This document shows positions 1-11,285 of a stretch of 27,272 bases of DNA, piece by piece. The stretch is from NCBI GenBank assembly GCA_025399215.1, contig MU621320.1:1-27272 (forward strand). Direction: 5' to 3'. The first letter of the stretch is position 1. Each line of letters starts with the position of its first letter. The notes beneath the pieces were generated by a model. It saw only the letters and a program-made list of their open reading frames with translations. It ran no database searches and had not been told where the DNA came from. The DNA is from Globomyces pollinis-pini (taxonomy: Eukaryota; Chytridiomycota; Chytridiomycetes; Rhizophydiales; Globomycetaceae). Both the position numbers and the translations under genes were made by a program.

Positions 1-752
1 TTGAATTTAGTAGCATAAGCATCATCACCACTAGGTGCCTTTCCAATAACTTCCCAATAATCACATTGTAATTCATGTCCACCAGGAGCCTAATCATCAA
101 TCTTAATATAAAATACTGTTTTTCCTTCAGGACATTCTAGTAACTGTCCATATACAGATACTGTTGATTCCAAAGTTAAAGTGAGTGCATCATATGTATG
201 ACATTGTTTTCCGGTAAGAACACATTGAAGGTATCCGTACCCATCACGTAATACGATAAACATCATATCTTTGCCTTGAACACGGTGTCGATGAACCCAA
301 CCAGATACTTTGATTCTTGAACCACGATAACTGGCAGCATTGTTTAATTTTGTGATTTGAGCTTCCGGTAATTCAGGATCAAGTTCCAATACTACAGATT
401 TCGCAGCATCTAATTTAATTTTTTCAGCAGCTTGTTGTTTTTCCCAATTAGCTTTTTCTAAAATTTTACGTTCAGCATCTTTAGCAGCTTTTCTTTGTTG
501 TTCACCAAAAGTTTTGATAGCTTTTTTCAATGCAGCTTTAGCAACGATTGTATAAGGATCCAATATAGATTTTCTAACTAAAATTTGGGAATCGCCTAGA
601 GCACCTTTTAGATGATTGATTGCTTTTTGAACAGTTTTATAAGGCATTTTTTCAGACCCCATTCCATCAGTATCACTACCTTGGACTTCACATACATAAA
701 GTGTTTCTTTGATTGATAATGATTCCATTTTTTGAAATGTAAAAATTTTCAT
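1..752 (-). CDS. DED81: Asparaginyl-tRNA synthetase, cytosolic (5' part, runs off the window)
   Basis: Charges tRNA-Asn with asparagine in the cytosol. Exons 752-117 and 89-1, joined across a 27-nt GT-AG intron (116-90) that contains an in-frame TAG. Splicing restores the family sequence EGKTAPGGHEL, followed by a DYWEVIGKAPSGD-like stretch. The first ~75 residues are the eukaryotic N-terminal extension (LYVCEVQGSD, PYKTVQKAI). A lysine/alanine-rich helical linker follows to about residue 120, then the OB-fold anticodon-binding domain (RIKVSGWVHRHR, MMFIVLRDGYGYLQCVL). The catalytic domain lies beyond base 1. Start at 752 is the first ATG in frame; MESLSIKETLYV (ATG at 728) is an equally homologous alternative. 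Family assignment is secure. Confidence 0.93.
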
Positions 753-889
753 TTTCAAAAGCCACTTTTGTCCCTTCCTTGCGCGTTCATGATATTAGAG
801 ATCACAATCAACTTTAATGATAATCAATTGTAAAGTTAAAGGAGAATCAATAGTCAAGTTAAAGGAGTAGAGTAGATTTTATTAAGCAA

Positions 890-1471
890 CTATTCCTTTT
901 TTGGTTTTATCAAGATCAAGGCTTTATTCCAAACGATAAGAGTTTGAGTCATAGTTAAATCTTTAGTACTCTTGACTGTCTTGAGTACACTACCAACTCG
1001 TTGATTTACCATACCCTTGACTACTTGAACACTTTCAAGAACTCGGATTTTACCCTTTAGCAATAATTCATTCACATAATCGTAACCATTTTTTAATAAT
1101 CCATTTACATAATCGTAACCATTCTTCAATGTTACTATGGTACCATCTGATTTCTTTTTCAATACAACAATACCTTTAAATTAATTTCAATCATGATACC
1201 TTCATTAACTTTAATTTGAGTGACCAATGTAGTAGTATAAGCTAATAAAACCACTTTTTCACCATTATTATAAATGAATGAAGGTAATACTCTATTGAAT
1301 TAGATCTAATAATTACTGTTTAAGTTTTTGATTAGGATCTTTATGAAATTGATGACAAAACGTTTGAGTATTTTCTGCAACTTTTATGATTAAAGTAGGA
1401 GCGTAAGGTTTCAATAAAGCAATAGATTGAGATGTTAATGAATCTACGACATTCAACAAACGATTCAACAT
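890..1471 (-). CDS. Hypothetical protein, 176 aa, helical, with internal repeat
   Basis: Three exons (1471-1317, 1291-1200, 1173-890) joined across introns of 25 and 26 nt give one 176-aa frame. I do not recognise the family. It begins MLNRLLNVVDSL and looks mostly amphipathic-helical, without a clear signal peptide or membrane span. Residues around 100-120 hold a tandem duplication of KNGYDYVN, visible in DNA near 1060-1130. The C-terminus is basic (IKPKKE). Size, VKG/VKS repeats and amphipathic character recall small fungal perilipin-like lipid-droplet proteins, but that is a weak resemblance and not a call. It lies head-to-tail upstream of the AsnRS gene with a 137-bp gap. Confidence 0.6.
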
Positions 1472-1608
1472 TTTTTAAAAAAGAAAGAAATTTCATGTTT
1501 ATTGTTGTTGTTGTTTATCTTTAACATGTGAAAACATTTCATTAAAAATTGATAAAGAATTCTTTAAAAATGTGGCATGTGAAAAAAATACAGACGTGTC
1601 TTGATATT

Positions 1609-3888
1609 TTATTTTTGATGTAACAATTCATAAAAAAGTCTTAAACGACTAGTTTCAATCCAACCATCAAAAACTTTTAAAAACTCTTCTATCCCACTTT
1701 CACATACTTGTCCAACACTCCACCGTTTCAAAATAATCTGACTCATCACACTATTCATACCTGGTATAGATCCTAAAAATATTTCATGCTATCTATAAAC
1801 AAATTGAAAAAAAATTACGCAATGTGGTGTTTCAGTAATCGAACATTTATACACTGCAAGTGTATCTGTAGATTGATATTCAGATATTCCATAATCACTA
1901 ATTGATTAACCATCAACATTACCAAATCAAAAGTGCTGTTTGTGAATCCGTACAACTAAATGAAATCATCACATCCGTTGCAAACGAATCTTTCATAATC
2001 ACCTGTATAAACCCATGTAAATTCTTTAAAGCACTTTGGATGGGTTTCGTGAATGGATAGAGTTTAACGGTATTGGTGACCTTGTTTTCAAAAATCAGGA
2101 TGATTCGTGTGAAATGGAGTCCGAGGGTGAGGAGATACTGTCCGATGGTTGTTTGACTCGTATGAAGGAGATTAGTGGACGTCAAGGTAAAGAGTGTTTG
2201 GAAAGGTAGGAGACTTTGGTGTTAGTGGATTAATAAATATACATGATGATGGTACGACAGCTGATGATAAGTGTGTTTCCAATCATTGAACGTTCAATCA
2301 ATAATGCACCGAGAGATTCGAGAAGTGTACATATACCTCTGTTTTGTAGAAATTCAATGCTGGCAATGTATCGATGTTGTTTTAAGCTTTCTGTTTGGAT
2401 GAGATCTTGAATTTGTTGGTCAACTAACGTAGTCACCATACTAGGTTGATTGATTGGAGGCGGTAATGGGTCTGTATGAGTCGGTAAGGTTCGGACTGGT
2501 ACTGTAGATTTGGGGGATAATTGGGGGCGTCCTTGCAAGTATAAGTGATAATGAACCGCTTCCATTGGATTAAAGTAATCTGTGGTTGTTTCAACCGGTA
2601 ATGGACGTGTGGGTATATAAGGTGACAATGGTTTGATAACTTTTTTGGTGAATTTTTTGGTGATGGTAATGAATGGTTGAGATGGTAATTGTGGGGATAA
2701 AGGTTCAAGATATACATCTTTCAAATCAACATTCCATTGACGATTAGAATCAATCTTTTGCATGATACCTTCAACTGGAATATCTTTCGAATCATCACAT
2801 TTGAACAATGTTGGATACATGGAATCAAATCCACACTCTTGTGATGTTAGAATATGGATATGTTTTTGTAGATTCCAAGATAGAGTTGAAACATTCACGA
2901 ATTTCTCAAGGTCAACCATTTGCATCAGTCTCCCAAATACTTTTGATTCATGATCTTTCCAGAATGGGAAAAATGGTGTTGGTGTTGCGAGCGTGGGTAC
3001 TATGCATTAGATGACTTAGTTACTGGTTATATAGTTTCTTGAGATTGAGTCTGGTGATTGATTGATGATCGAATCAGCAATTGAAAATTGAGAAATGACT
3101 GGTTTAAAGTAGGTATTCAGTATGAGAGGTTCTATGGTAAGTTCTTGTAATTGAATTGACGGTATTGGGTTAGTTGCCGTTGAATCAAATTTGGTTGGGT
3201 TTACCATTTTGAGTGGTTTTGTTTGTACTAATGGTAACTCAATCGATTGGAATTGGTCTCCATATATAGGTAAAAGGCTGGAAGGCGGAGAGGGAATGAT
3301 ATAATCACCAGAAGGTTTGTGACTGGTCAAGTGTGAGAGAATTGGACACGTATCAGGCAAAGAAGGTTCCAGTAAAGTATCTTCGAATCGAGGCTCCAAA
3401 TCGGGTAAGAGTTCCCAAAGGGGCAAGAAAGGGAGTTTAGGGGTGGTACAAGGAGTCGGTATTGGTGATTCCAAAAGCAGCAATTTATTGGTGGAAGGGA
3501 TGTGCCGTAGATGGTTTAAGAAAGCCTTGCATTGAGTGGATACAATAGCGAGAGGGGAATGAACATCAGCCAGAGATAGATGAGGTATATGAGGTGCATG
3601 ACAGTATAGAGTGGGAAGGGAGAAAGTAGGTAGGAGAGAGACAGAACGAGATTGCAGTATGGGTAGTTCTAACAGCATGTTATTATATATTTCCTTTGTA
3701 ATAGTATTTGAAATTGAGTATCTGATAGGGTAATCATTAGGATTTTTTAAAGGGAATAGATTGAATTGCACTGATGAGAATGGATTGGTAGGAACTAGTG
3801 AGTGAGTAGGGATAGGAATGAGTATATCGTTTGTATGGATTACATCCAAGCATTCTCTCTTTCTCTTTAGTTTCTTGATTGATTTCAT
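1609..3888 (-). CDS. ZIP2: Zip2/SHOC1-like meiotic crossover protein (XPF-like fold), 723 aa
   Basis: Five exons (3888-3024, 2999-2243, 2213-1923, 1897-1819, 1788-1609) joined across introns of 24, 29, 25 and 30 nt; phases agree at every junction. The N-terminal ~490 residues are divergent and rich in Pro, Ser and Thr. From about residue 495 the order matches the XPF-like core of SHOC1/Zip2: a strand plus helix (RYIASIEFLQNRGICTLLES), LIERS, a hydrophobic strand ending TIIILLPF, then FTRIILIFE and a C-terminal HhH-like FLGSIPGMNSVMSQIIL. These proteins bind branched recombination intermediates with Spo16 and promote class I crossovers at meiosis. No XPF ERKxxxD catalytic motif is seen, as expected for this non-nuclease family. 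The assignment rests on motif order, not on an alignment score. Confidence 0.68.
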
Positions 3889-3910
3889 TAAACTTTTTTA
3901 TCAATCAATC

Positions 3911-4007
3911 ACTACTAACTACTACTGATATTACTAATACTAACTACTACTAAGTACTGATACTACTACTGATATTACTACTAATACTGGTACTTATACT
4001 AGTAGTA
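3911..4007. repeat. Degenerate ACT/TAC trinucleotide tract in a divergent promoter
   Basis: About 97 bp made largely of ACT/TAC/TAA-type triplets (ACTACTAACTACTACTGATA and similar), lying in the 196-bp gap between the start codons of the Zip2-like gene (-) and the F-box gene (+). A related tract lies at 23691-23755 before the GFAT gene. It may be a decayed microsatellite or a promoter element; nothing in the sequence decides between these. Confidence 0.7.
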
Positions 4008-4084
4008 AGGGTAAGCGGGGTCTTGAGTTGTGTTTGTCTCACTGACATTGGCTTGTCAATAATGGCGTCACTCACACTTTCCTC

Positions 4085-5070
4085 ATGTTACTCACCATCC
4101 CTCACTCTCTCATCATACGTATACTTTATGTACCCTTTCTCTCTAACATTTCAGTTCTTGGATGATATCGATCTACTCGTCTTTCAAAATTTAAACTCTA
4201 TTTGCTACATACTAGCTAACGATTCTTACTTGTGGAAATGTTTCTTTCGTCATAAATATCCTTCTCAATTAATTGCTCGGTTGTCAAATTCAAATCGTCC
4301 AAATAGGCATGATTTGGTTCACAGAAATATTCTAAGAGCTGCTTCAAACTCTCATTTACTACACTTGAACATTCAACAAGGTAAATCAACTCTCTTCATT
4401 CATTCTTAGGTTCTTTTCTTTATATTAACAATCACTTTTAGGTATACTCTTATTTACTATTAACCTTTTCATTTCTAGGTGCATATATTAGCGGTCCTTT
4501 CAGTGTTCACTCTTATCAAGTTGGAATATTAATGCGGAACTTGAGAAACAAACGGTTATTGTCCAATTTATTACTCACTCGTCCTACTCTGAAAGAATTA
4601 AGGTATCATCAATAACTTTGACATTATCATTCTTCTATTCATACAACATGTTTATACGAAACTATCAGTACTAATAAAAACAGTCAACGTAACCTTATTC
4701 CACTATCAACAACCATATCCCCACAACTTCACTCACAAATCCTCAAATTAACCAAACATTTCCAAAAACGCAAAATCAACAACCAACTAGCAAATCGTCG
4801 TTCCGTTGATCAACTAGCTCAAGCTGGTATCGGTAACAAACATCATCATTTTAAAATCTAGTTCGTAATCATACGACTTCAAATGCTATTGTATCCATTC
4901 AATTCTCATTAACACCTAAATTACTGAGCAAGTATCTTCGTCATCATTTATCACATCGATCTGATATTGCTGATATTGAGGCTAGGAAAATTATTTGTGA
5001 TGATTCTTATTTGGCAGCTGTCATGTGTCCAAGTGTTAAACCTAAAATTCAATTCTATGAAGCTTTATGA
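4085..5070 (+). CDS. F-box protein with RPEL-like repeats, 255 aa
   Basis: Exons 4085-4129, 4155-4380, 4479-4602, 4669-4832 and 4862-5070; introns of 25, 98, 66 and 29 nt. The first intron restores a canonical F-box at residues 1-45: LLTIPHSLIIRILYFLDD, then VFQNLNSICYILANDSYLWK. F-box proteins usually tether substrates to SCF ubiquitin ligases through Skp1. The C-terminal half shows up to three RPEL-like segments, which in other proteins bind G-actin: LLLTRPTLKEL, LANRRSVDQLAQAGIV and LSHRSDIADIEARKII. The fusion depends on the 66-nt intron at 4603-4668. Without it the F-box reading frame stops at KELRYHQ, although no good separate start for the RPEL part is seen. The F-box is firm; the RPEL reading is tentative. 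Confidence 0.66.
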
Positions 5071-5316
5071 GTATGATTTTTATTTTCCAAGTTATGTACA
5101 AGTTATTGAATCTATTTTTGATTTATAATATAATCCCCCATGTTTTGTTTAGTTTATTCCTTGGTATCGTTTCCGTTGCATACCCTTTGAGTCTATTTTG
5201 ATTGCAATATTGGTGTGATATTGAATGAAATACCATGAATGGTCTTCATTGATTGTTGAGTGAAAAACATTTCTATATTTTTTTTTTTGAATCCAAAAGA
5301 AAAAAAAAAGGTTTAA

Positions 5317-6411
5317 ATGGAATATACAGCAGAACAATTACTAGAACAAGCACAGAAAGCAATTGATTCGTATGAACACGGACTTGCAGTTAAATTCATG
5401 GAAAGAGCATTCGAATTATCACCTTCATCCGATATTGCAAATCAAATTGCTATTTCATTATTAGAATTATCAAATCAAAGTCAAAATCCTGAAGAAATCA
5501 TTTTAAATACCCGTACTTGGCTAGAAAAGGCTATTGAATTATCTCCAGATACTTGTTGGAATTCTTATCTATATTTGGGTCAATTATCAATCCTAGAACC
5601 TGCTGTGTTGAATTATGAAACTGGTGTACGTATCTTATTGAATTTAATTGAATCAACTACCGATACTGAATTGGTAATATTTTGTTTAGATTCTAATTAT
5701 TTAGAATGATAGTTATCGTCGACATGTATCTACTGCACTTTGTTCATTGACCGAAATATACATGTCAGACCTTTGGTAAATTGAATCCACTTATTTTATA
5801 GTGACCAACCAGAAGCAGAATCGAAATGTGAAGAATATATGAAATTAGCATTAGAAAAAGATATCATGAACCCAGAAGTTTATTCAACTCTAGCATCCGT
5901 ACGATTATCACAATGTAGAATGGATGAAGCAAGGGAATGTTTAAAGAAAAATTTGGAGTTGTGGTATACAGAACCTAAAGAAAATGATGCTATTCAAGTA
6001 GATCCAAATTGGCCAAATCTGAATTCAAGAATGACTATTGCTAAATTATTTATGGAATGTGCCATGTATGAAGAATCATTGGTGGTTTTGGAAACTTGTC
6101 AAACTGAAAATGATCAAGTAGTTGAAATATCTTATCTATTTGGATGGTGTTATCTCTTGATTTCCAAAAATGTTGAACAAGAAGATGAAAAAAATGAATT
6201 TATACAGGATGCCAAGGAATGTTTAGATAATGTTTTAAAGGTAAGACAAGAAAAAATAATTTTGAAATAGTTGCAAGAGAAATTTGATAGTATGGGAGAA
6301 GGGTTTGTTCCACCCGAAATACTTTGTCATACTCAGGAATTGTTGCGAATGATTGAGGATGGACAATTGGAATTGATGGATGGTGTAGAGGATGAGATGG
6401 ATATGTCATGA
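5317..6411 (+). CDS. ACL4: Acl4-like TPR assembly chaperone of ribosomal protein uL4, 335 aa
   Basis: Four exons (5317-5673, 5705-5775, 5802-6240, 6271-6411) separated by introns of 31, 26 and 30 nt. The protein is a TPR solenoid: an N-terminal pair (LLEQAQKAIDSYEHGLAVKF, ALELSP-like FELSPSSD), a middle block LTEIYMSDLCDQPEAESKCE and EVYSTLASVRLSQCRMDEA, then a C-terminal block RMTIAKLFMECAMYEESLVV and SYLFGWCYLLIS, and an acidic tail (MDGVEDEMDMS). Acl4 binds nascent Rpl4 (uL4) and escorts it to pre-60S particles. The LTEIYxxDLC and GWCYLL signatures and the length fit that fungal family better than generic TPR proteins. The start is the only suitable ATG, following an A-rich leader. Confidence 0.83.
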
Positions 6412-6862
6412 TTATAGATCTATGATAGTTAATAAAGTAATTAACACAAGTACACGATTAAGATATACGATAACTAACAATAGTCAACAAGATAACTAAC
6501 AATAGTCAATAAGATAGTTAACAAGATATAATTAACAAACAGTTAATTTGTAATTAACAATCAGTTTACAATAAAATTCAAGTCGCGTTTATTTACAAAC
6601 CAAGCTAAATGAAAGAAAAAAAAACCGAAAAAAAGAACAAAAGAAAAGACAAAGACAAGCAAGAGGATAAAGTGACCAAATGAACAATAAAATCAATTCA
6701 ATCAACCAAATTCCTTCCTAATTTACCATAAACTCTTCAATAAAACAACAATCTTCAATACAACTATTCAAAAACCATCACTAAAAAAAATTCAATTTGC
6801 CACCGATCCTTCCATTTTCTTCTCTCTTTTCGTGTAATCAATAACTGCTGGGGAAAAAAAGG
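6412..6862. repeat. Intergenic region with a 22-bp tandem duplication
   Basis: No gene is seen in these 451 bp. Two 22-bp units beginning GATAACTAACAATAGTCAA stand in tandem at 6469-6490 and 6491-6512, differing at one base, followed by decaying copies to about 6560. The stretch just before the Itc1 start (about 6800-6860) is pyrimidine-rich on the + strand (CCTTCCATTTTCTTCTCTC), a common feature of fungal promoters. Confidence 0.6.
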
Positions 6863-9800
6863 ATGCCTGTTATCGATAATAATCCTATAAAGTTTGCTCC
6901 TTTACCTACTATAGAAGCTATCTACAATTCAGAACTAAATCAAGTCTTTTATATCCCTTTCACCGGTGAAATATTCGCTAATTATGAGTATATTCTTCAT
7001 ATCTCATCATTTAGGGATTACTTGGCTAGAATATCTTTATATCGTCAAAGAGTTTGGACTTGTGCCTTGACTCAGAAACAGAAATTAACTTATCGTGAAG
7101 CTTTAGATAGTGAACGTAAAGCAACTCAATCAAATGATTTCAATTTACCGTCAGTTTGGATTAAACCTACATTGGAATTAATTCATTTCAGTAATCTCTA
7201 TTAGATGACTGATTTCTTAGATTGTTTGCCAATTGGTGAACTAGTGGATTATATTTATGATTATTTTAGAGGTACCAGGTTTGTGGATGAAATGGTTTTC
7301 ATTGATGTACCCACTTCGGGATCCGAACGATCAGTAGAACGAGCTTATATCAAAGAAAAAGTCCCAAATACGACACCTATAACCTTAGAAAAGAAACTTC
7401 ATGATAAACGTCAATTACAACGAGAATTACGTGAATTGAAGGAAGATAATAGTCAAGTTCCTGAAGATAATAATCATTATCGAATTCAATTGGTGAATTT
7501 CCCAACAAAAGAGTATATTGTGGCTCCAAATCAAATGCGAAGAGGTCGTCAAAGTTTATCAAAACAAACATTTCGCAAGTATATAAAGGAAGTTGCATCA
7601 AAAGATCGTTGGTTGAATGCTCCTTGGATAGTCAAGGTAAATGAAATAAAACTTATTTCCAGCCGGCTTTGGTAGCCAAGTTTGGATTACGAACTGAAAT
7701 GCCTACGAATGTCAAAGAATTGTTGGAACGTAAAAAGGTATAGTTTTAAATGATTGACTTTGAATAGGAAGATGATGCGGGATCTAGAAGAGGGAAACCA
7801 AAACGTCCAATTGATTTGTATGTAACACCAGTAGAAGATACGGAATTGTTGACTGTACCTGAATATGCAAGAAAAATGGAGGGTGATGCTCCTTTACCTG
7901 AACGCCCTCTCCCCACCTTTCAACTCTACAATATTCCAAATAACAAAATTATGGATACGTTAAGGATTTACGCATTCCTAAGTCTCTATTCAAAACCTTT
8001 GTTACTATATCCATTTAAATTTAATGATTTCATCGCTGGTTTAGAATCGAAAACTGCTTTTGATCCATTTGCTGATCTATTATGTGAAGTATTTGGAAGT
8101 CTTTTGAATATCGCATGTGCGGAATTCCAACATAAATTTGATTATTCACATGGTGGTAATGGTGTACATCCATATATGATTGGTCTACCAAAACTTCCCA
8201 AGAACACCACATTAGAAGAACTCGCATATAAACCACAAGAGATTCAATATTTGGAACCGATTTTGGCAAGTTATCATGCATTTGATAAAAATGATCGTGC
8301 AGCAGTTGATCAATGGTATAAATGGAGACCTGGTCAATGGGGTATGCCAATCAAGAAACAGAAAAAGTTGAAGAGTGCGGGTACTTTTGTGAATACATCT
8401 GCAGAATATTTGAAAGCTTGGTATGTTGCGTTATTTGGATTAGTGAAAGATTGGTATTTCTCATCAGATGAAGATAGTTTTCTTCGCTATAGAGTACTTT
8501 TCAAGTTGTTAAAGTTGGGTCATACCGAAAATGGTGTGAAGGAAGAAAATGGAGTTAAAGTTGAAGACAAACCTATGGAAGTTGATGAATCTGTACAAGA
8601 AGAACAAGAAGAAAATGCATCCCATCAAACGCTTGAAGAGCAACCGAGTAGTGTATTTGAGGATGAGGCCTTGGAAGATAGTATTGCATCTCGACGTGAA
8701 AAACGAAAGACTGTTGATTTATCAGATGATGATGAGACATGGGAAGAAGAAGTCTTGCCAGTATCTTCTAGGTCAAGCACAAGAACCTCCAAGTCAGTAT
8801 CACATATCCAACAAACTACTCCAAAACCAACTCCAAAAAAACAGAAAGTCAAGGCTACCAAATCCAAAAAGATCGATACTGACACTGGAATGGGCTTTGT
8901 AGAGTTATGTAATACGATGGAAGAAGGATTCTGGAGTATATCAGTTGAAGATCGAATCGATCTCTTGACATTCTTTATTGAAGAATGTTTAATTGATTGT
9001 GAATTATTAAGAACCTTTCGAGATAATTCCATTGAACAGACTACTGAAATGAAAAAGGAATTACGTGAACTTGCAAGACATCGAAAACAAATGTAAGAAA
9101 CAAAGAAAATTAATTGTAGTGCCCATTCGATTTCAGAGATAGAGAAAGTGAATGGTACTGGAGTGCAACATCATACCCCTGAATTGGATGAGGAACAGAG
9201 TAATCACAATACTGATAATGAATCTGATTTCGAAATGTAATTTTAATCTCATTACTTATGATGTTAGGAAACCAGTTCGACAACGTAGAACCAGTTCTCG
9301 CATAACGAACGTTAGAAAAGATTATGAGGGCTTGGATGGTTCTGAGCCACCACAAACAACCGTCATTCAATCTGTAATTGTTGTAAATTTGTTTATGTCT
9401 AGGAACGAGAAGAATTGGAGGAACGCGATCGTATTATCACCAGACGTGAAGATATATTAGATTATGAAATCCGAGCCTCAGAAGCCACCTGTCGAATACG
9501 ATGTATTGGAAAAGATAGATTTGGAAATCGATATTGGTGGTTTGATGGTAGTTTTGGATACCTTTCCATTGAAGCTGTTACCAAACATGTTGAATTATCA
9601 TCATTACAAATTCCCGAACTGACCTTCAAACCCGACCCGGTCATTCCATTGGATTATGGACTTGGATATCTATTTGTTGAAGAAATATATGATGCTGAAC
9701 GGGATTCGCAAAATTTATTTGATCCCAAATCTGATTTACGAAAGGGTGTTATTGATGGTAAATGGGGTTTCTATTCCACCAAAGAAGAGGTTATTTTTAA

Positions 9801-10084
9801 TTCAATTCATTTTTTTTTTTAGATTGATAAACTATTATTATGGTGTGATCAGCGTGGTATTAATGAAAAAGCGTTGAAATACAATTTGATTGCTCAACAA
9901 GAATTTATCTTGGATGGAATGAACAAAAGGCTTGAAGTATTTTTTTTTTGTAAATGCTAAGCGAGTATAGGATCAGACTGGAGTCAAAGAAGAGAAGCAG
10001 GTGTCAAGACCGGTGACCAGGAATCAATCTATGACAGATGAAGAGGAAGGAATGACTGGATATGTCAATTTTTACGTGAGATAA
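6863..10084 (+). CDS. ITC1: Itc1/Acf1-type ISWI remodelling complex subunit (WAC-DDT-WHIM), 993 aa
   Basis: Nine exons: 6863-7190, 7221-7636, 7663-7737, 7768-9092, 9120-9236, 9268-9373, 9403-9789, 9823-9936, 9971-10084. The eight introns are 26-34 nt and phases are consistent throughout. Residues ~20-130 form the WAC domain (QVFYIPFTGEIFANYEYIL, RDYLARISLYRQRVWTC). A DDT domain follows at ~330-392 (IMDTLRIYAFLSLYSKPLLL, FNDFIAGLES). An acidic, basic and serine-rich linker spans ~525-640, and WHIM/WSD segments (ERIDLLTFF-like, then DRFGNRYWWFDGSFGYLS at ~827) form the rest. Such proteins are the non-catalytic partner of ISWI ATPases and set nucleosome spacing and transcriptional repression in the nucleus. 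The length is close to fungal Itc1. It faces the SH3 gene, with 74 bp between stops. Confidence 0.87.
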
Positions 10085-10158
10085 GAAGATTAACAAAGAA
10101 TATAAAGTTTTGCTCATTGAATTTGATGAATACTTTTTAATGTTCAAAGATGATTTGT

Positions 10159-10983
10159 TTATTCACAAGGTTCGATATAGTTACCTGGTACCAATCCTAA
10201 AAATAATCAAAAACAGATTCGACGAACCTAAATCTTTTAATTTGACAATTGCTTTTCCAGTTTTCCAACTACCAAAGACACGAACTTTCAAAGCTGTCAA
10301 CCAACCATCTCCATAATTTTTATTGTAACCTAAAAATTGAATGATTTCTTTACAAAAATCATCCAAAGGTGGTTCAAATTCCAACAAGACTTTTTTCAAG
10401 TCTTTTGGTTTTTTACTTGAACCTAAATCATCAATTGAAGACCATCTAGAATTCATATCTTTTGGTGGTTCAATTGATTTGATTGTACTAAACACCAATA
10501 ATTCATCCGAAGATTCTAAAGTCATTTCATAATCTGTTCCTTTAACTAACAATCATTATAAAAATTCTTGATACCTATAGAAATCAATTAGAATTTTTCT
10601 AGGTCAACATACCAAAAGGAAAGACTGTTTTAGCTCTATAAAATTCTAATACATCCAATTTAAGTTTCTCTTTGAATAATCCATGTAATTGATGTAATAC
10701 ACTATACTTGAAATCAGTGATATCAACAGTAGCAATAGCTAAATTCATTGAATAACCTTCAAATATTACATTTTTTATCTGAAATAGTAAAGTAAGACCA
10801 TTGCCATTCCCAATCTTTTTCATCATCAGAATCATCATCATCATTATCATCGGTACTGACAATAACATTAGTATCTACTTCCGGTTCGATTGGTTTCTTT
10901 TTGGTTTCGACAGTAGGATAGATTCCATTAAATCTTGGATCATCTGGTTTGTATGCAAAATCTCTAACGATGGTCGTCGTCAT
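10159..10983 (-). CDS. SH3-domain protein, 231 aa (possibly Nbp2/Skb5-like)
   Basis: Four exons (10983-10770, 10738-10613, 10545-10228, 10196-10159) with introns of 31, 67 and 31 nt. The N-terminus MTTTIVRDFAYKPDDPRF is followed by a strongly acidic run around residues 45-62 (DDNDDDDSDDE). The C-terminal half is an SH3 domain: KGTDYEMTLESSDELLVF (ALYDYE-like strand and RT loop), then after a long insertion of about 50 residues NYGDGWLTALK, and finally GLVPGNYIEPCE recovered only by the last intron. SH3 domains bind proline-rich partners, often in signalling or actin complexes. Architecture suggests a small adaptor such as Nbp2/Skb5, but I am unsure. The start at MTTT was chosen over upstream codons because the preceding frame looks unlike protein. 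Confidence 0.7.
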
Positions 10984-11285
10984 TTTTAGAGGCAAAAAAA
11001 TATCGCGTATTGAAAATTCAAATGGAAATGTCGATGATTTGATTGAATTTTCTTTGTTCATTGATTGTATACCAAGGGATTTGTAATGGGTTGTGTATGT
11101 TGAGTTTGAGATAGAAACAAAGGTGTGATAAAATACCAAACCAGTCGACTTTAATTGGAATTGTAGCATCTTGATCTATACATTTGAACTGTTGATTTAA
11201 ATAAAGGTATCGTTATAAATTCAACGTGATGTCTTTCAATAACTTGACAATTTCCAGATGGAAAATTACCCCAAAAAGATAGTCA
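10984..11285. promoter_or_regulatory. Divergent intergenic region between SH3 and NAD kinase genes
   Basis: 302 bp between two diverging start codons, so it must hold both promoters. No consensus element stands out. A GT-AG-bounded stretch (about 11226-11257, ending TTTCCAG) could be a 5'-UTR mini-intron of the NAD kinase gene, but this is only suggestive. Confidence 0.35.

Noticed and set aside
90..116. In-frame TAG in AsnRS, first read as a possible UAG-to-glutamine code change
   Set aside because: A 27-nt GT-AG intron removes it and restores EGKTAPGGHEL exactly. Other genes end on TAG normally, for example viperin at 13040.
4023..4409. 128-codon frame beginning MSCVCLTDIG as the F-box gene start
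   Set aside because: Its N-terminus lacks the F-box opening. The start at 4085 plus a 25-nt intron yields LLTIPHSLIIRILYFLDD, which fits.
10739..10801. A 20-nt or 13-nt intron in the SH3 gene
   Set aside because: The 20-nt choice breaks phase and 13 nt is implausible. A 31-nt intron at 10739-10769 keeps the frame and matches the local size class.
11033..11169. Upstream extension of the SH3 gene (MLQFQLKS...)
   Set aside because: Low-complexity 5' flank reading. The MTTTIVRDFAY start at 10983 is a better beginning, and the extension would consume the divergent promoter.
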